Shown here: positions 1 through 8,145 of the stretch, one piece after another
Layout: each line of letters opens with the position of its first letter
Position numbering within the stretch: the first letter of the stretch is position 1
Assembly: GCA_028284445.1 (NCBI GenBank)
Contig: JANQRS010000047.1
Span: forward strand, 1-64,000
Direction: 5' to 3'
Source: Calditrichia bacterium
Lineage (GTDB): Bacteria; Calditrichota; Calditrichia; RBG-13-44-9; J075
Length of the DNA stretch: 64,000 nt
The notes under the pieces: generated by a model
The model's input: the letters and a program-made list of their open reading frames with translations, nothing else
Database searches by the model: none
What the model was told of the DNA's origin: nothing
Program-made: the position numbers and the translations under genes

Positions 1-99
1 CCTGTAAGGCCTAATCGCAATTTCAAAAGAAACAAAAAGTTCAGACATAAAAACTACAAATATTCGTATAAACCTATTCGTTAACTAAACGACATTGAC

Positions 100-141
100 T
101 TGATACTTGATACTTGATACTTGATACTTGATACTTGATAC
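100..141. repeat. 7-bp tandem repeat (TTGATAC) x6
   Basis: Six perfect head-to-tail copies of TTGATAC, preceded by one decayed unit (ATTGAC). It lies in non-coding DNA 30 bp from a large palindrome. Simple repeats like this change copy number by slippage; no gene is visible over it. Confidence 0.9.
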
Positions 142-172
142 CGGTTGCTAGAGCTTTGGAGTTTCAAAAACG

Positions 173-215
173 ACATCCCCCTGTATCCCCCTTCGAAGGG
201 GATACAGGGGGATGT
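173..215. repeat. GC-rich palindromic intergenic repeat, copy 1
   Basis: A 43-bp near-perfect hairpin with ends ACATCCCCCT and AGGGGGATGT and the centre CTTCGAAG. It lies 13 bp beyond the stop codon of the CPBP protease gene and is identical, base for base, to the copy at 20764-20806. It has no clear T-tract, so it is not a textbook intrinsic terminator, but its place behind a stop codon fits transcription termination or mRNA 3'-end protection. Confidence 0.9.
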
Positions 216-228
216 GCTGTTAAAATTT

Positions 229-957
229 CTATATCACGTCCAGCTCACCTTCCGGCATCAGATCATCATCTCCAATGACCTCATACGCCAGTTTACCTTG
301 AATGATATCGAAAAGCGTATGAAAGATCATCGGTAGCCACAGTGATCCGGATAAGAGGAAGACGATCATTAGCACCGCGCTGACAGCCAGCAATGCCGGG
401 AATTGCTTTGCCCCCTGGTAACTATGCGCAAGGGCAAATAATACGATACCAATGATCGCTGCTGCCCAAACAGGCATAAACTGGGCCGTTAGCCAGATAA
501 AGAACCCGCGAAAAAGTATTTCTTCGATAATGCCGGCAGTTAAGGAAACGCCATAAAAATACCTGAGATCTCCTTTGTTATGCGGTAGTATTGGAATGAC
601 ACCACCAAATTCCTTGAGAAATTTTTCGCGGACCGCTTCCGGTCCACTTCGTGCCATTTGGAGCTGTCTATAAAAATAGCTCAAAGTGGCGATAACAATG
701 CCTAAGGCAATCCAGAATTCCCCTTCCATGTCGAATCCGAATCCCAGCAATGTCCAGTCGCGTCCATGGGTCGCCCATAATGCGACCACCGCGATACCGA
801 GTAGCCATTGAAATACAATCGTACTTTGGTAGTAGCTGCGACGATTGGCGGCAAGCACATCTGGTCCCTCTCTTAGCGCTTTCCGAAATTGAATGACGCT
901 ATATGTTGGAATGACGACGGCGAAAAGCAGTAAAAATAGAATATCAAATATTGTCAT
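229..957 (-). CDS. CPBP family intramembrane metalloprotease
   Basis: An integral membrane protein of 242 residues with the family signature: an EEILFRGFF block (motif 1, paired glutamates), an ALAHS block (motif 2 histidine) and a late HTLFD block (motif 3 histidine). These supply the putative metal or catalytic residues of the CAAX-protease/bacteriocin-processing (Abi) superfamily. Hydrophobic segments fill most of the chain, so it acts in the inner membrane; the substrate is unknown. I start it at the ATG at 957, eight bases after GGAGAG, and not at the upstream ATG at 990. It is divergent from an HTH regulator, with two matching palindromes between them, so the regulator probably controls it. 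Confidence 0.88.
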   Translation of the reverse strand: MTIFDILFLLLFAVVIPTYSVIQFRKALREGPDVLAANRRSYYQSTIVFQWLLGIAVVALWATHGRDWTLLGFGFDMEGEFWIALGIVIATLSYFYRQLQMARSGPEAVREKFLKEFGGVIPILPHNKGDLRYFYGVSLTAGIIEEILFRGFFIWLTAQFMPVWAAAIIGIVLFALAHSYQGAKQFPALLAVSAVLMIVFLLSGSLWLPMIFHTLFDIIQGKLAYEVIGDDDLMPEGELDVI

Positions 958-1002
958 CTTGGTTTCTCTCCGATATTGAATTACATTCACGTATCTATTT
1001 AA

Positions 1003-1041
1003 TATTCACGATGAATAAAAATATTCATGCCAGCATGAATA
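1003..1041. promoter_or_regulatory. twin palindromic operators between divergent genes
   Basis: Two related inverted repeats lie between the CPBP gene and the HTH gene. One is TATTCA-CGA-TGAATA at 1003-1017. The other is a longer perfect one at 1022-1041, with arms TATTCATGC and GCATGAATA around CA. They share the half-site TATTCA. Position and symmetry suggest the binding sites of the dimeric regulator at 1074-1661, acting on both promoters. This is inference from layout. Confidence 0.65.
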
Positions 1042-1073
1042 ATCAAGTTTTTTCTTAAAAACCGGAAAAATGT

Positions 1074-1661
1074 ATGAGTACATATTGGGTCAAGCGGATA
1101 GATCAGGCAGCATTGCTGGCCGATTCCTTCAAATTAAGCATCCTGGAACAGTTCGCCGACGAACCACGGACGGCAAAGCAGGTAGCGGATCGAATGGATC
1201 TTAAGCAGACTCGGTTATATCGCCACATTGAAGCGCTGCATACCGCCGGTTTGTTGAAGCTGGTTAGCGAACAGCAGAAGCGGGGAACGGTGGAGCGTTG
1301 TTATCAGACGGTGGCGAAGCGCTTTGAGATAGATTCTTCGATGTTCTCGACCGGCAGCAGCGAAGAAAACGAGGTGCTGAAGATGGTGCGCGGGATTATG
1401 CGTGATACAGAAGAAGAGGTGATCCCGCTGATCAGTGATCCTGGCTTCCAGGAAATTCTTGAAGATGAATTGGCGCCTTTGTTGATGCGCCTTTCGATGC
1501 ATGGAAGCAAAAAGAAGATTGCCTTGCTGCGTGAGAAATTGGTGGAATGGATCGAGGCCTGTGGGCAGGAGGAGGATGACGCAAACGTAAGTACAGAAGA
1601 TGAGGCCGTTTCTTTTCGCGGATTGATCATGTTTTATCCTCAGGAGACAAAGCAAAAATAA
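1074..1661 (+). CDS. ArsR-like winged-helix transcriptional regulator
   Basis: A 195-residue protein. Residues 15-90 form a winged helix of the ArsR/HTH_20 type: a helix beginning LADSFKLSILEQF, then TAKQVADRM and a recognition helix KQTRLYRHIEALHTAGLL, followed by a wing rich in charged residues. The remaining 100 residues are acidic and helical and may form the dimer or effector part; they match nothing I can name. Cysteine metal-site motifs of classical ArsR are absent. The gene faces the CPBP protease gene across two palindromes, so autoregulation plus control of the protease is likely. There is only a weak Shine-Dalgarno (ACCGGA). Confidence 0.8.
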   Translation: MSTYWVKRIDQAALLADSFKLSILEQFADEPRTAKQVADRMDLKQTRLYRHIEALHTAGLLKLVSEQQKRGTVERCYQTVAKRFEIDSSMFSTGSSEENEVLKMVRGIMRDTEEEVIPLISDPGFQEILEDELAPLLMRLSMHGSKKKIALLREKLVEWIEACGQEEDDANVSTEDEAVSFRGLIMFYPQETKQK

Positions 1662-1814
1662 TCGCCGATGTGATACATTTATCTTGATACCTCTAGTCCA
1701 TCCTCTGCAGTGTTCTGCTCCTTAAAAGCTTAATTTTTATTGTGTGATTGGAATTGTCAACTCTGTTGTCAATTCCATTTATTTTGAGCCGGAGCTAAAA
1801 CGGAGGGACTTCTC

Positions 1815-2738
1815 ATGTCCAGGTATCTTGTCTTAACACTGATCTGTCATTTCTTAATCGTCGTCACGCTTATCGCTCAAGAGCCGGAATGGGATTGGGT
1901 TGTCACCGGCGATGGCGGCGGCTTTCATGCGGAGGTAGCTCTCGACGATAAAGGTAATGTATATTTTTATACTGCTCTTGGGAGCGAAATTACACTACGG
2001 ACCAGATTGGATGGAACATCTAGCGCCGATACGCTGATTCAAGGGACACCTGGTTCAGGACATCTTTTACTGGCAAAATATGACATCACCGGGCAGTTGG
2101 ATTGGGCCAAATTGATGGTGTCATCTGACGAATGGTTCTGGCCGATAAAAATGATGGCTGATGCTGATGGTAATTGGATATTAACCGGTAACATTTTTCT
2201 TGGTGATTTGCAATTCAGTGATACGCTCATTACAACGGGCGAGATGGATGAGAGCCCTTTTATGGCTAAATACGATAGCCTTGGCAATTTCATATGGGCC
2301 GAACTGATTGGCGATGGTGCGGAAAACAGTGGTTACGATGCGGCCATTGATGATGATGGAAACCTGTTGATTAGCGGAAATCAGTATTTCCAACAAACTT
2401 ATGGTGACACCACAATCACTAGCGACTTTTCCGGTGGCATCATGTTTACGGCGAAGTATAGTCCTGATGGACAATTCATAGGCATAAATACAGCAAGTAG
2501 CAGCGCTTTTACGCCAAGTGGATATGCTTCTGTTGGGGGTGGTCTGCTTGTCCCGGATGGCGAGGGCGGTTTTGTCTTAACAGCCGGATTTAACTAAGGA
2601 ACTCAAGCCGCAGGTGACTACGAGTTGATCTGGGATGCCCGAAATGATACCGGGAAGAAAGTCGCATCGGGCATATACGTGTATCAATTAAAGGCTGGCA
2701 GCTATACCAAATCCCGCAAAATGGTAGTGCTGCGTTAG
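1815..2738 (+). pseudogene. broken secreted beta-propeller protein with FlgD-type tail
   Basis: The open frame 1815-2597 encodes a signal peptide (about residues 1-20) and SBBP-like propeller repeats (blocks of W..., D.GN.Y.TG, FGD). It ends at TAA 2595-2597. In the same frame, the sequence from 2598 to the TAG at 2736-2738 still encodes the end of a FlgD-like sorting domain (WDARNDTGKKVASGIYVYQL ... SRKMVVLR). The middle, including the expected YPNPFNP block, is missing. The simplest reading is an internal deletion whose junction created or carries the stop. The truncated product would lack its sorting tail and probably stay in the periplasm. Confidence 0.75.
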
Positions 2739-2757
2739 CCTCGATTCTTTTTTGTGT

Positions 2758-4350
2758 TCACCGCAGCAACACCATCTTCCGGCTTTCTTGTTGCCCCTTA
2801 TTCGTCGCTAGTTGATAGATATAAATGCCGCTGGCGACCTGTATGCCTTTATCATCTCTCCCATCCCAAATAAACGCCTGTGTTCCTGCCGATTGCGGAC
2901 CGGCTACCGCCGAGCGAACCCGCTGGCCGGAGAGATTATAAATGACAAGCTGAACATCAGCGGGCACCGGCAGCGCATAGCTGATTGTGGTGCGCGGATT
3001 AAATGGATTCGGATAGTTCTGGAATAGTTGAAAAGATGCCGGGATTTCCGGTTCCTCGATGATGCTGGTATCCAGCTCAAAAGGATCGCTGATGGCATAG
3101 CCAATATTGCGGATCTCCGCCAGTTCAGCAATCATGGCTACGGTTGTTTTGACGACATTGACCAGGAAGGCCATATCGAGTGTGCTGATATCGTCGCTGG
3201 TTTGGTGGTAGTGCGGATTACGGAAATTGGCGCCATCCGTCAGGAACAGCGCTTTTAATCCGGCATCCCAGAAGCGGATATGATCGCTGCGGCGGAAGTT
3301 GGGATCGCTGCCGCTTGCCGCCACCGAGGCCACTGCCAGTCCTGTGACGTAGCTTTGTGCAGCCTGATCAAAAGCAAGCCGTAGTTCTGTGGAATTGCTG
3401 TCGCTGGCATTTATGATATAATCACCGATACAGCGAAAGGCATCACAGCACTCTTCTTCACAGGTAAAGCCAATCATTTCAAAATTGACCGCACCTTCAA
3501 TAGTTTGATAATCGAGAATACCGGAGTTCACATAATTGCGACTGCCGACAATCCCCACCTCTTCCAGGTCAAAGCCAATAAACTCTATCGATTTTGAAAA
3601 AGACGCGGTGGACAACACCCGCATCGCTTCGAGTGTACCAACCACCCCGGTGCCATTGTCATCAGCGCCCGGTGTGTTCCTGACCGTATCGTAATGCCCA
3701 TCGATGATATATGTTGCGCCTTCCTCGATATGCCCGGGATGCCGGCCAATAATGTTCTGACCGGTATAGTTAGCGGTGTATGCAAAATCGTGACGACGAG
3801 ATTGCAGACCGTTGTTGCCGAATTCCGTTTCCATATAGTCTTTTGTGGCTTCCAGTAAGGTTGGCCCGGCGGAAAAATGCCTTACCCCGACAATCGCCTG
3901 CAAATCAGCCATCATCCTGGCCTCATCCACCTGGTTGACCAGGTCCTGGATGTTGGCTGCGCTGCGATCTGCAGCAACCAGCTTGGCCTGGAACGATCCG
4001 CTCTTAATCACACGTTTTTCTGCTTCGCCGGTATTGTAATACCATGTCAACTCCTTGTTCAATCCCGGTAAAATGGGGTACCCCACATCCCCGCTAACGC
4101 TATCTGTGTTAACGATGAAGGTTTGTCCGCCGTCGCCGGATACACGCAGGAATACATCCAGCGAATCCTCTTCCAAATCACTCAAATCATAGGTGAATAC
4201 CACACGCTGATTCAGTGTGTCTGCTGCAACCCGGAGATTTGTTATCGAGGGTGGTTGATTCTGCGCAATGATAGTCTGCGTGATAAGGAAAGATATGAGA
4301 AAGATACAGATGCCGGATTTTGCCGGTATGAACAAGAATCGAATTTGCAA
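2758..4350 (-). CDS. secreted M28 family zinc aminopeptidase with FlgD-type sorting domain
   Basis: 530 residues. They comprise a signal peptide (about 1-30, ending IIAQ), a fibronectin-like N-terminal domain, an M28 catalytic domain and a C-terminal sorting domain. The M28 metal ligands and catalytic acid are visible: GHYDT near 219, ADDNGTG near 230, the DLEEVGIVGS pair near 263 and HYHQTSDD late in the domain. The tail has FQNYPNPFNPRTTISYAL and ends KMVLLR, the surface-attachment/secretion signal seen on other proteins here. It probably releases N-terminal amino acids from peptides outside the cell. The start is a TTG, five bases after GGAGAA; no in-frame ATG fits. Confidence 0.88.
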   Translation of the reverse strand: MQIRFLFIPAKSGICIFLISFLITQTIIAQNQPPSITNLRVAADTLNQRVVFTYDLSDLEEDSLDVFLRVSGDGGQTFIVNTDSVSGDVGYPILPGLNKELTWYYNTGEAEKRVIKSGSFQAKLVAADRSAANIQDLVNQVDEARMMADLQAIVGVRHFSAGPTLLEATKDYMETEFGNNGLQSRRHDFAYTANYTGQNIIGRHPGHIEEGATYIIDGHYDTVRNTPGADDNGTGVVGTLEAMRVLSTASFSKSIEFIGFDLEEVGIVGSRNYVNSGILDYQTIEGAVNFEMIGFTCEEECCDAFRCIGDYIINASDSNSTELRLAFDQAAQSYVTGLAVASVAASGSDPNFRRSDHIRFWDAGLKALFLTDGANFRNPHYHQTSDDISTLDMAFLVNVVKTTVAMIAELAEIRNIGYAISDPFELDTSIIEEPEIPASFQLFQNYPNPFNPRTTISYALPVPADVQLVIYNLSGQRVRSAVAGPQSAGTQAFIWDGRDDKGIQVASGIYIYQLATNKGQQESRKMVLLR

Positions 4351-4427
4351 ATTAGTTCTCCATTTTTCAACCCCCTAAAATACGATTCAGCCACCATGAA
4401 TACTATAACCCATGTATGCGGTTTTTG

Positions 4428-4477
4428 ACATCTTCATCCTCCTGGGTTCTCCTTCGAAGGGGGAGGCACGGGGATGT
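4428..4477. repeat. GC-rich palindromic repeat, degenerate copy
   Basis: The right half (CTTCGAAGGGGGAG...GGGGATGT) matches the repeat family closely, while the left half has decayed. It is the only copy lying between two divergent gene starts instead of behind a stop codon. That may be why it has degraded, or it may mark a lost gene. Confidence 0.6.
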
Positions 4478-4540
4478 GCTTGGAACTAATCATCAAATTG
4501 TCTAAACTGCCAAAGTTTAACAGCCAACCCGGATGTTCAT

Positions 4541-5839
4541 ATGGCCACGCACGCCCGAAAAATACCGCTCTTCCCGATTTTGTCAGTCAATTTTATCGGC
4601 ACATTGGGATTCAGTATTGTCCTGCCATTTTTGATTTTTGTCGTGACCCGATTCGGTGGCAATGCCATCATTTATGGCCTGCTTGGCGCAACCTATTCGG
4701 CTTTTCAACTGGTTGGCGCCCCTATCCTCGGACGCTGGTCCGATATCTACGGAAGACGAAAGGTGCTATTGCTTAGTCAGGCCGGCACGCTGATATCCTG
4801 GTCAATATTTCTCATCGCTATGTATTTGCCGGTCGAAGAATTGCTGGCGCTGGATTCGGATCTGCTTGGTGCATTTACCCTGACGTTGCCGCTGCTTGTC
4901 CTTTTCCTGGCCAGGGCGCTCGACGGCATAACCGGCGGCAATGTTTCTGTCGCTAACGCCTATCTGGCAGATATCACCGACGAGAAACATCGCAGCCAGA
5001 ATTTTGGGAAGATGGCTGCCGCCGCGAATCTTGGCTTCATTTTTGGTCCTGCTATTGCCGGCTTGCTAGGCGCCACGGCCATGGGAGAAAAATTACCGAT
5101 ACTGATGGCCATGTTCATATCCGTCACTGCCGTCGTGATGATATTTTTCTTCTTGCCTGAATCAAGGCCGCGAAATGCCTCGGACAGTGCAAATACCGGC
5201 AGCATGCACAAGGTGATGGGACAGGAATGCAAAGATTGCTACAGCGTTGAAGAGGAAGGTCGGCTGCCCCTTAAGGCCATAATCAGATTGCCGCATATTC
5301 CGGTGTTATTATCAATGTATTTCCTGGTGATGCTGGGGTTTAACCTGTTTTATGTGGCCTTTCCGGTTGATGCCGTGCAGCGTCTAAATTGGGAATTAAT
5401 CGACACCGGCACCTTCTTTTCTTTCATGGGGTTGATGATGGTTATTGTGCAGGGGCCGGTACTCGGACAGCTGACAAAAGTGCTTGTAGATCAACAGCTC
5501 CTGCGTATTGGCAGCTTTCTCCTCGCCGCTAGCTTTCTATTATACCTATTTGGGAATACGGTGACAACCTATGCGGCGGCGGCCTTGCTGGCGCTTGGAA
5601 ACGGCGTTATGTGGCCTTCGTTGCTCTCGATTTTGTCCGGTACCGTTGCATCCAAGCAGCAGGGCGCAATTCAAGGTCTGGCGGGTAGCATCGGGAGTCT
5701 TGCCAGCATTATCGGCCTGCTTGTTGGCGGGTTTTTATATCAGCAGCTTGCCGAATATGTGTTTGTTTTGTCGGGTATAGTGATCGCAGTTGTATTTCTG
5801 TTGTCTATTCGACCATTTGCGGGCGGGGAGAGGTCTTGA
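4541..5839 (+). CDS. MFS drug/tetracycline-type efflux transporter
   Basis: 432 residues with about 12 membrane helices, the size of TetA-type proton antiporters. The loop 2-3 signature GRWSDIYGRRKVLLLSQ is typical of the DHA1/TCR group (GxxxDRxGRR pattern). The central cytoplasmic loop holds an unusual two-cysteine patch (QECKDCYS). Substrate cannot be told from sequence; drugs or sugars are both possible. It stands alone, divergent from the M28 peptidase gene and convergent with the serine hydrolase. Confidence 0.85.
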   Translation: MATHARKIPLFPILSVNFIGTLGFSIVLPFLIFVVTRFGGNAIIYGLLGATYSAFQLVGAPILGRWSDIYGRRKVLLLSQAGTLISWSIFLIAMYLPVEELLALDSDLLGAFTLTLPLLVLFLARALDGITGGNVSVANAYLADITDEKHRSQNFGKMAAAANLGFIFGPAIAGLLGATAMGEKLPILMAMFISVTAVVMIFFFLPESRPRNASDSANTGSMHKVMGQECKDCYSVEEEGRLPLKAIIRLPHIPVLLSMYFLVMLGFNLFYVAFPVDAVQRLNWELIDTGTFFSFMGLMMVIVQGPVLGQLTKVLVDQQLLRIGSFLLAASFLLYLFGNTVTTYAAAALLALGNGVMWPSLLSILSGTVASKQQGAIQGLAGSIGSLASIIGLLVGGFLYQQLAEYVFVLSGIVIAVVFLLSIRPFAGGERS

Positions 5840-5930
5840 TTGCCAAGGAATACGCTGGTGTGCGGCTCTGCCGCACACCTTGCCGTCTCTGATTGTTGCG
5901 CAGTTAAACAGCACGTCAGTTGCTATGATC

Positions 5931-5972
5931 GTCCCCCCTCTATCTCCCTCCAGGGGGAGATAGAGGAAGACA
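5931..5972. repeat. GC-rich palindromic repeat, subtype 2
   Basis: This hairpin has arms CCCTCTATCTCCC and GGGGAGATAGAGG around a short loop, between the convergent stops of the MFS and serine hydrolase genes. It belongs to the same subtype as the copy at 35008-35063, where the central A-T base pair is swapped on both arms. Confidence 0.8.
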
Positions 5973-6009
5973 CTCTTTGCCTGACTAACTTGCCTAAGGT
6001 ATGCTACCC

Positions 6010-7569
6010 TTAACGCGTTGAAACTTCCAGCTCTTTGCGCAGCTTCTTCAGCATATCCGCGCCGTGGGTGTTTTCCGGATTCAGCTCCACAGATTTTGCA
6101 TAGTTCTTGATGGCCAATTCCGTATCACCGTTGATCATATATGCTTCGCCGAGGCTGTCGTAGGGATTGGATGCTTCCGGGAATATCTCTACGTTTAATT
6201 TGAAAATCTCGATCGCATCGCCGACACGCTCCCGGCCGAGCAGTTGGTAGCCAAGGCGATTTAGCTGGCCCTCATCAAAACGATAATCATCCGGCTGATT
6301 TTTCTTCAGGGCCCGATAACGCTTGATCGCTGCTGCTGCATCGCCTTTTTTCAAGGTGCGAATCAACTCGACTGCAATTGGTTTGGCAGTGGCCTTTTCC
6401 TCTGGCTGTCCGGTGATCCATTCTTTCCAGGCGACAAAGATGCCACGATGGACGAACCACCCGTTCGAACCATTTGTTAAAACCACAATGCCATCGCCCG
6501 TTGCCGGCACAATTTGAAAGACAGAGTGCCATCCGCGATTGGCGCCGCCATGACCGCTGGCAGTGAGGTCATCAGACAGCTGTGCGATACTATATCCCAA
6601 GCCGTAACGGTCATCTGAGGCTGGGGCTGGCGTCATCATTTCCGTCAAAGTTTCTGCTTTCAGAACACCGCGCCCGGGTTTATCACCGGAAGGACTTGTC
6701 AGTGCTGCGGTGGCAAAACGCGCCAGATCGTCGAGGGTTGTGTGTAGTCCTGCCGCTGCCTGTGCAGTAAAGCGTGGATTTGGCGTGGGATCTCCCCAGC
6801 CATCATAGGCAATCGATGAATTATCAAGTATACGCTCATTCAAATGATAGTCGCTTGTTGTCATACCCAGGGGCAGAAGCACTTTTTCGCGCATATAGTC
6901 TGAAAACAGCTGACCGGTCATTTCTTCTACCAGCAGTTGCGAAAGGGTGTAACCACCACCGGAGTATTTCCAGTTGGTACCGGGTTGCATGATCAAGCGG
7001 ACTTCGCCTGGACCGTTGTTATTGCCGGATAGGGAACCTTCGACGCTTGGCAGAGGATCATTCGGTCCCCAACCGGGATAACCATGAAGTGATAATCCGG
7101 CGGTGTGACTTAGCAAGCGCCGTAGCGTCACACCTTTATTGTCGAATTCAGTGTCCGGCAAATGCCAGCGCGTAAGATATTTCTCTACCGGGGTATCAAG
7201 GCCAAGCTTGCCAGCCTCGACCAAAGTCATTAGCCCCCAGGCTGCAACCGTTTTGGAAATGGAACCGATGTTAAAGCCTGTTTTTGGGGTAACAGCCAAT
7301 TTATTCTCGACGTCGGCAAAACCGTAGCCCTTTCGGAATACCACTTTACCGTCCTGGATCACCGCAATAGCGACACCGGGAACAATATTGTCTGCCAATA
7401 ATTTAGGCGCTAATTGATCAAAACGGCTTGTTAATTCCGAGACCGATTTTCCCTCTGGCGTTTCCGCACTTACTGTAAAAGCCGACAGCAGTAATAGCCA
7501 AGCAAATATGCCAATGTTTCTCAATGTCATCACAATTATCGGTGCCGATAAGCTTTTTGGGTTTTGCAT
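6010..7569 (-). CDS. secreted serine hydrolase (class C beta-lactamase/PBP4 family) with TPR tail
   Basis: 519 residues: a signal peptide/anchor (1-36), a beta-lactamase-like domain (about 45-385) and a C-terminal tetratricopeptide region (about 410-515, SNPYDSLGEAYMINGD). The active-site serine lies in GSISKTVAAW (SxxK), and YSGGGY supplies the YxN/YxG motif. The HxG near the end of the domain (GHGG) completes the set. The family includes esterases, D-aminopeptidases and peptidoglycan hydrolases. I chose the ATG at 7569, six bases after AGGAGG; the frame stays open 35 codons further but without a ribosome site. The promoter region is shared with the blaI-like gene and contains two of its operators, so repression by that protein is likely. 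Confidence 0.86.
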   Translation of the reverse strand: MQNPKSLSAPIIVMTLRNIGIFAWLLLLSAFTVSAETPEGKSVSELTSRFDQLAPKLLADNIVPGVAIAVIQDGKVVFRKGYGFADVENKLAVTPKTGFNIGSISKTVAAWGLMTLVEAGKLGLDTPVEKYLTRWHLPDTEFDNKGVTLRRLLSHTAGLSLHGYPGWGPNDPLPSVEGSLSGNNNGPGEVRLIMQPGTNWKYSGGGYTLSQLLVEEMTGQLFSDYMREKVLLPLGMTTSDYHLNERILDNSSIAYDGWGDPTPNPRFTAQAAAGLHTTLDDLARFATAALTSPSGDKPGRGVLKAETLTEMMTPAPASDDRYGLGYSIAQLSDDLTASGHGGANRGWHSVFQIVPATGDGIVVLTNGSNGWFVHRGIFVAWKEWITGQPEEKATAKPIAVELIRTLKKGDAAAAIKRYRALKKNQPDDYRFDEGQLNRLGYQLLGRERVGDAIEIFKLNVEIFPEASNPYDSLGEAYMINGDTELAIKNYAKSVELNPENTHGADMLKKLRKELEVSTR

Positions 7570-7638
7570 TGTATACCTCCTGAAGTCATAAGATGGAATG
7601 GCCCTGCTTGTTGGACGAGTCTTACGGGAAAAGGTTGC

Positions 7639-7654
7639 TGCGAAAAAATTCGCA
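7639..7654. promoter_or_regulatory. BlaI-like operator, module 1, site A
   Basis: A perfect inverted repeat TGCGAA-AAAA-TTCGCA between the divergent serine hydrolase and blaI-like genes, nearer the hydrolase. Confidence 0.75.
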
Positions 7655-7696
7655 TTTGTGCTTGAATTGCACATCTCGATTTTCTATACTTGAGAA

Positions 7697-7714
7697 GTGC
7701 GAAAAAATTCGCAC
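7697..7714. promoter_or_regulatory. BlaI-like operator, module 1, site B
   Basis: A second copy with the arms lengthened by one base (GTGCGAA ... TTCGCAC). It lies about 40 bp before the blaI-like start codon, which places it over that gene's promoter and suggests autorepression. Confidence 0.75.
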
Positions 7715-7755
7715 TGACTTTTCAATCCTTGGAAACAAGAAGAACGGGGATATCT

Positions 7756-8145
7756 ATGGCAAAATCAAATGATATGTATCTGAGCCGCCGTGAGCGGCAG
7801 ATTATGGACATCATTTATCAATTGGGAGAGGCGAGCGTGCATGATGTACTGGAGCGTTTGCCCGACCCACCAGGCTATAATTCTGTTCGCACCATCCTGA
7901 AAATTCTCGAAGACAAGAAAATGCTGATGCACCACCGCAAGGGGCAGCAATACATCTATGTGCCAACCATTGTGCGTGATAAAGCAAAGCGTTCTGCCCT
8001 TGCCCATTTGCGGGAAACATTTTTTGCAGGATCCACACCGAAGGTCGTTTCCACGCTTTTGGATATGTCACTTGGCGATTTGGATAAAGCTGAACTGGAT
8101 GAACTTGCCAGGATGATCGAAAACGCTCGCAAGGAGAAAAAATGA
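7756..8145 (+). CDS. BlaI/MecI-family transcriptional repressor, module 1
   Basis: 129 residues, the usual BlaI length. The N-terminal winged helix includes LSRRERQIMDIIYQLG and a recognition part GYNSVRTILKILEDKKML. The C-terminal half dimerises in known members and carries the cleavage site used for induction. The start is the ATG at 7756 after GGGGA; a TTG-started extension would run through an operator. Its stop overlaps the ATG of the membrane protease gene (ATGA), so the pair is translationally coupled. Three copies of a TGCGAA/TTCGCA palindrome at 7639, 7697 and 10182 are its probable operators. Confidence 0.88.
   Translation: MAKSNDMYLSRRERQIMDIIYQLGEASVHDVLERLPDPPGYNSVRTILKILEDKKMLMHHRKGQQYIYVPTIVRDKAKRSALAHLRETFFAGSTPKVVSTLLDMSLGDLDKAELDELARMIENARKEKK

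Noticed and set aside
1215..1655. Long frames antisense to the HTH regulator
   Set aside because: They lie fully inside a gene with clear domains on the other strand, and their translations show no domain or signal features.
2595..2597. Programmed readthrough of TAA in the surface protein
   Set aside because: The missing YPNPFNP block shows a deletion, and no stimulatory structure is evident; decay is the simpler reading.
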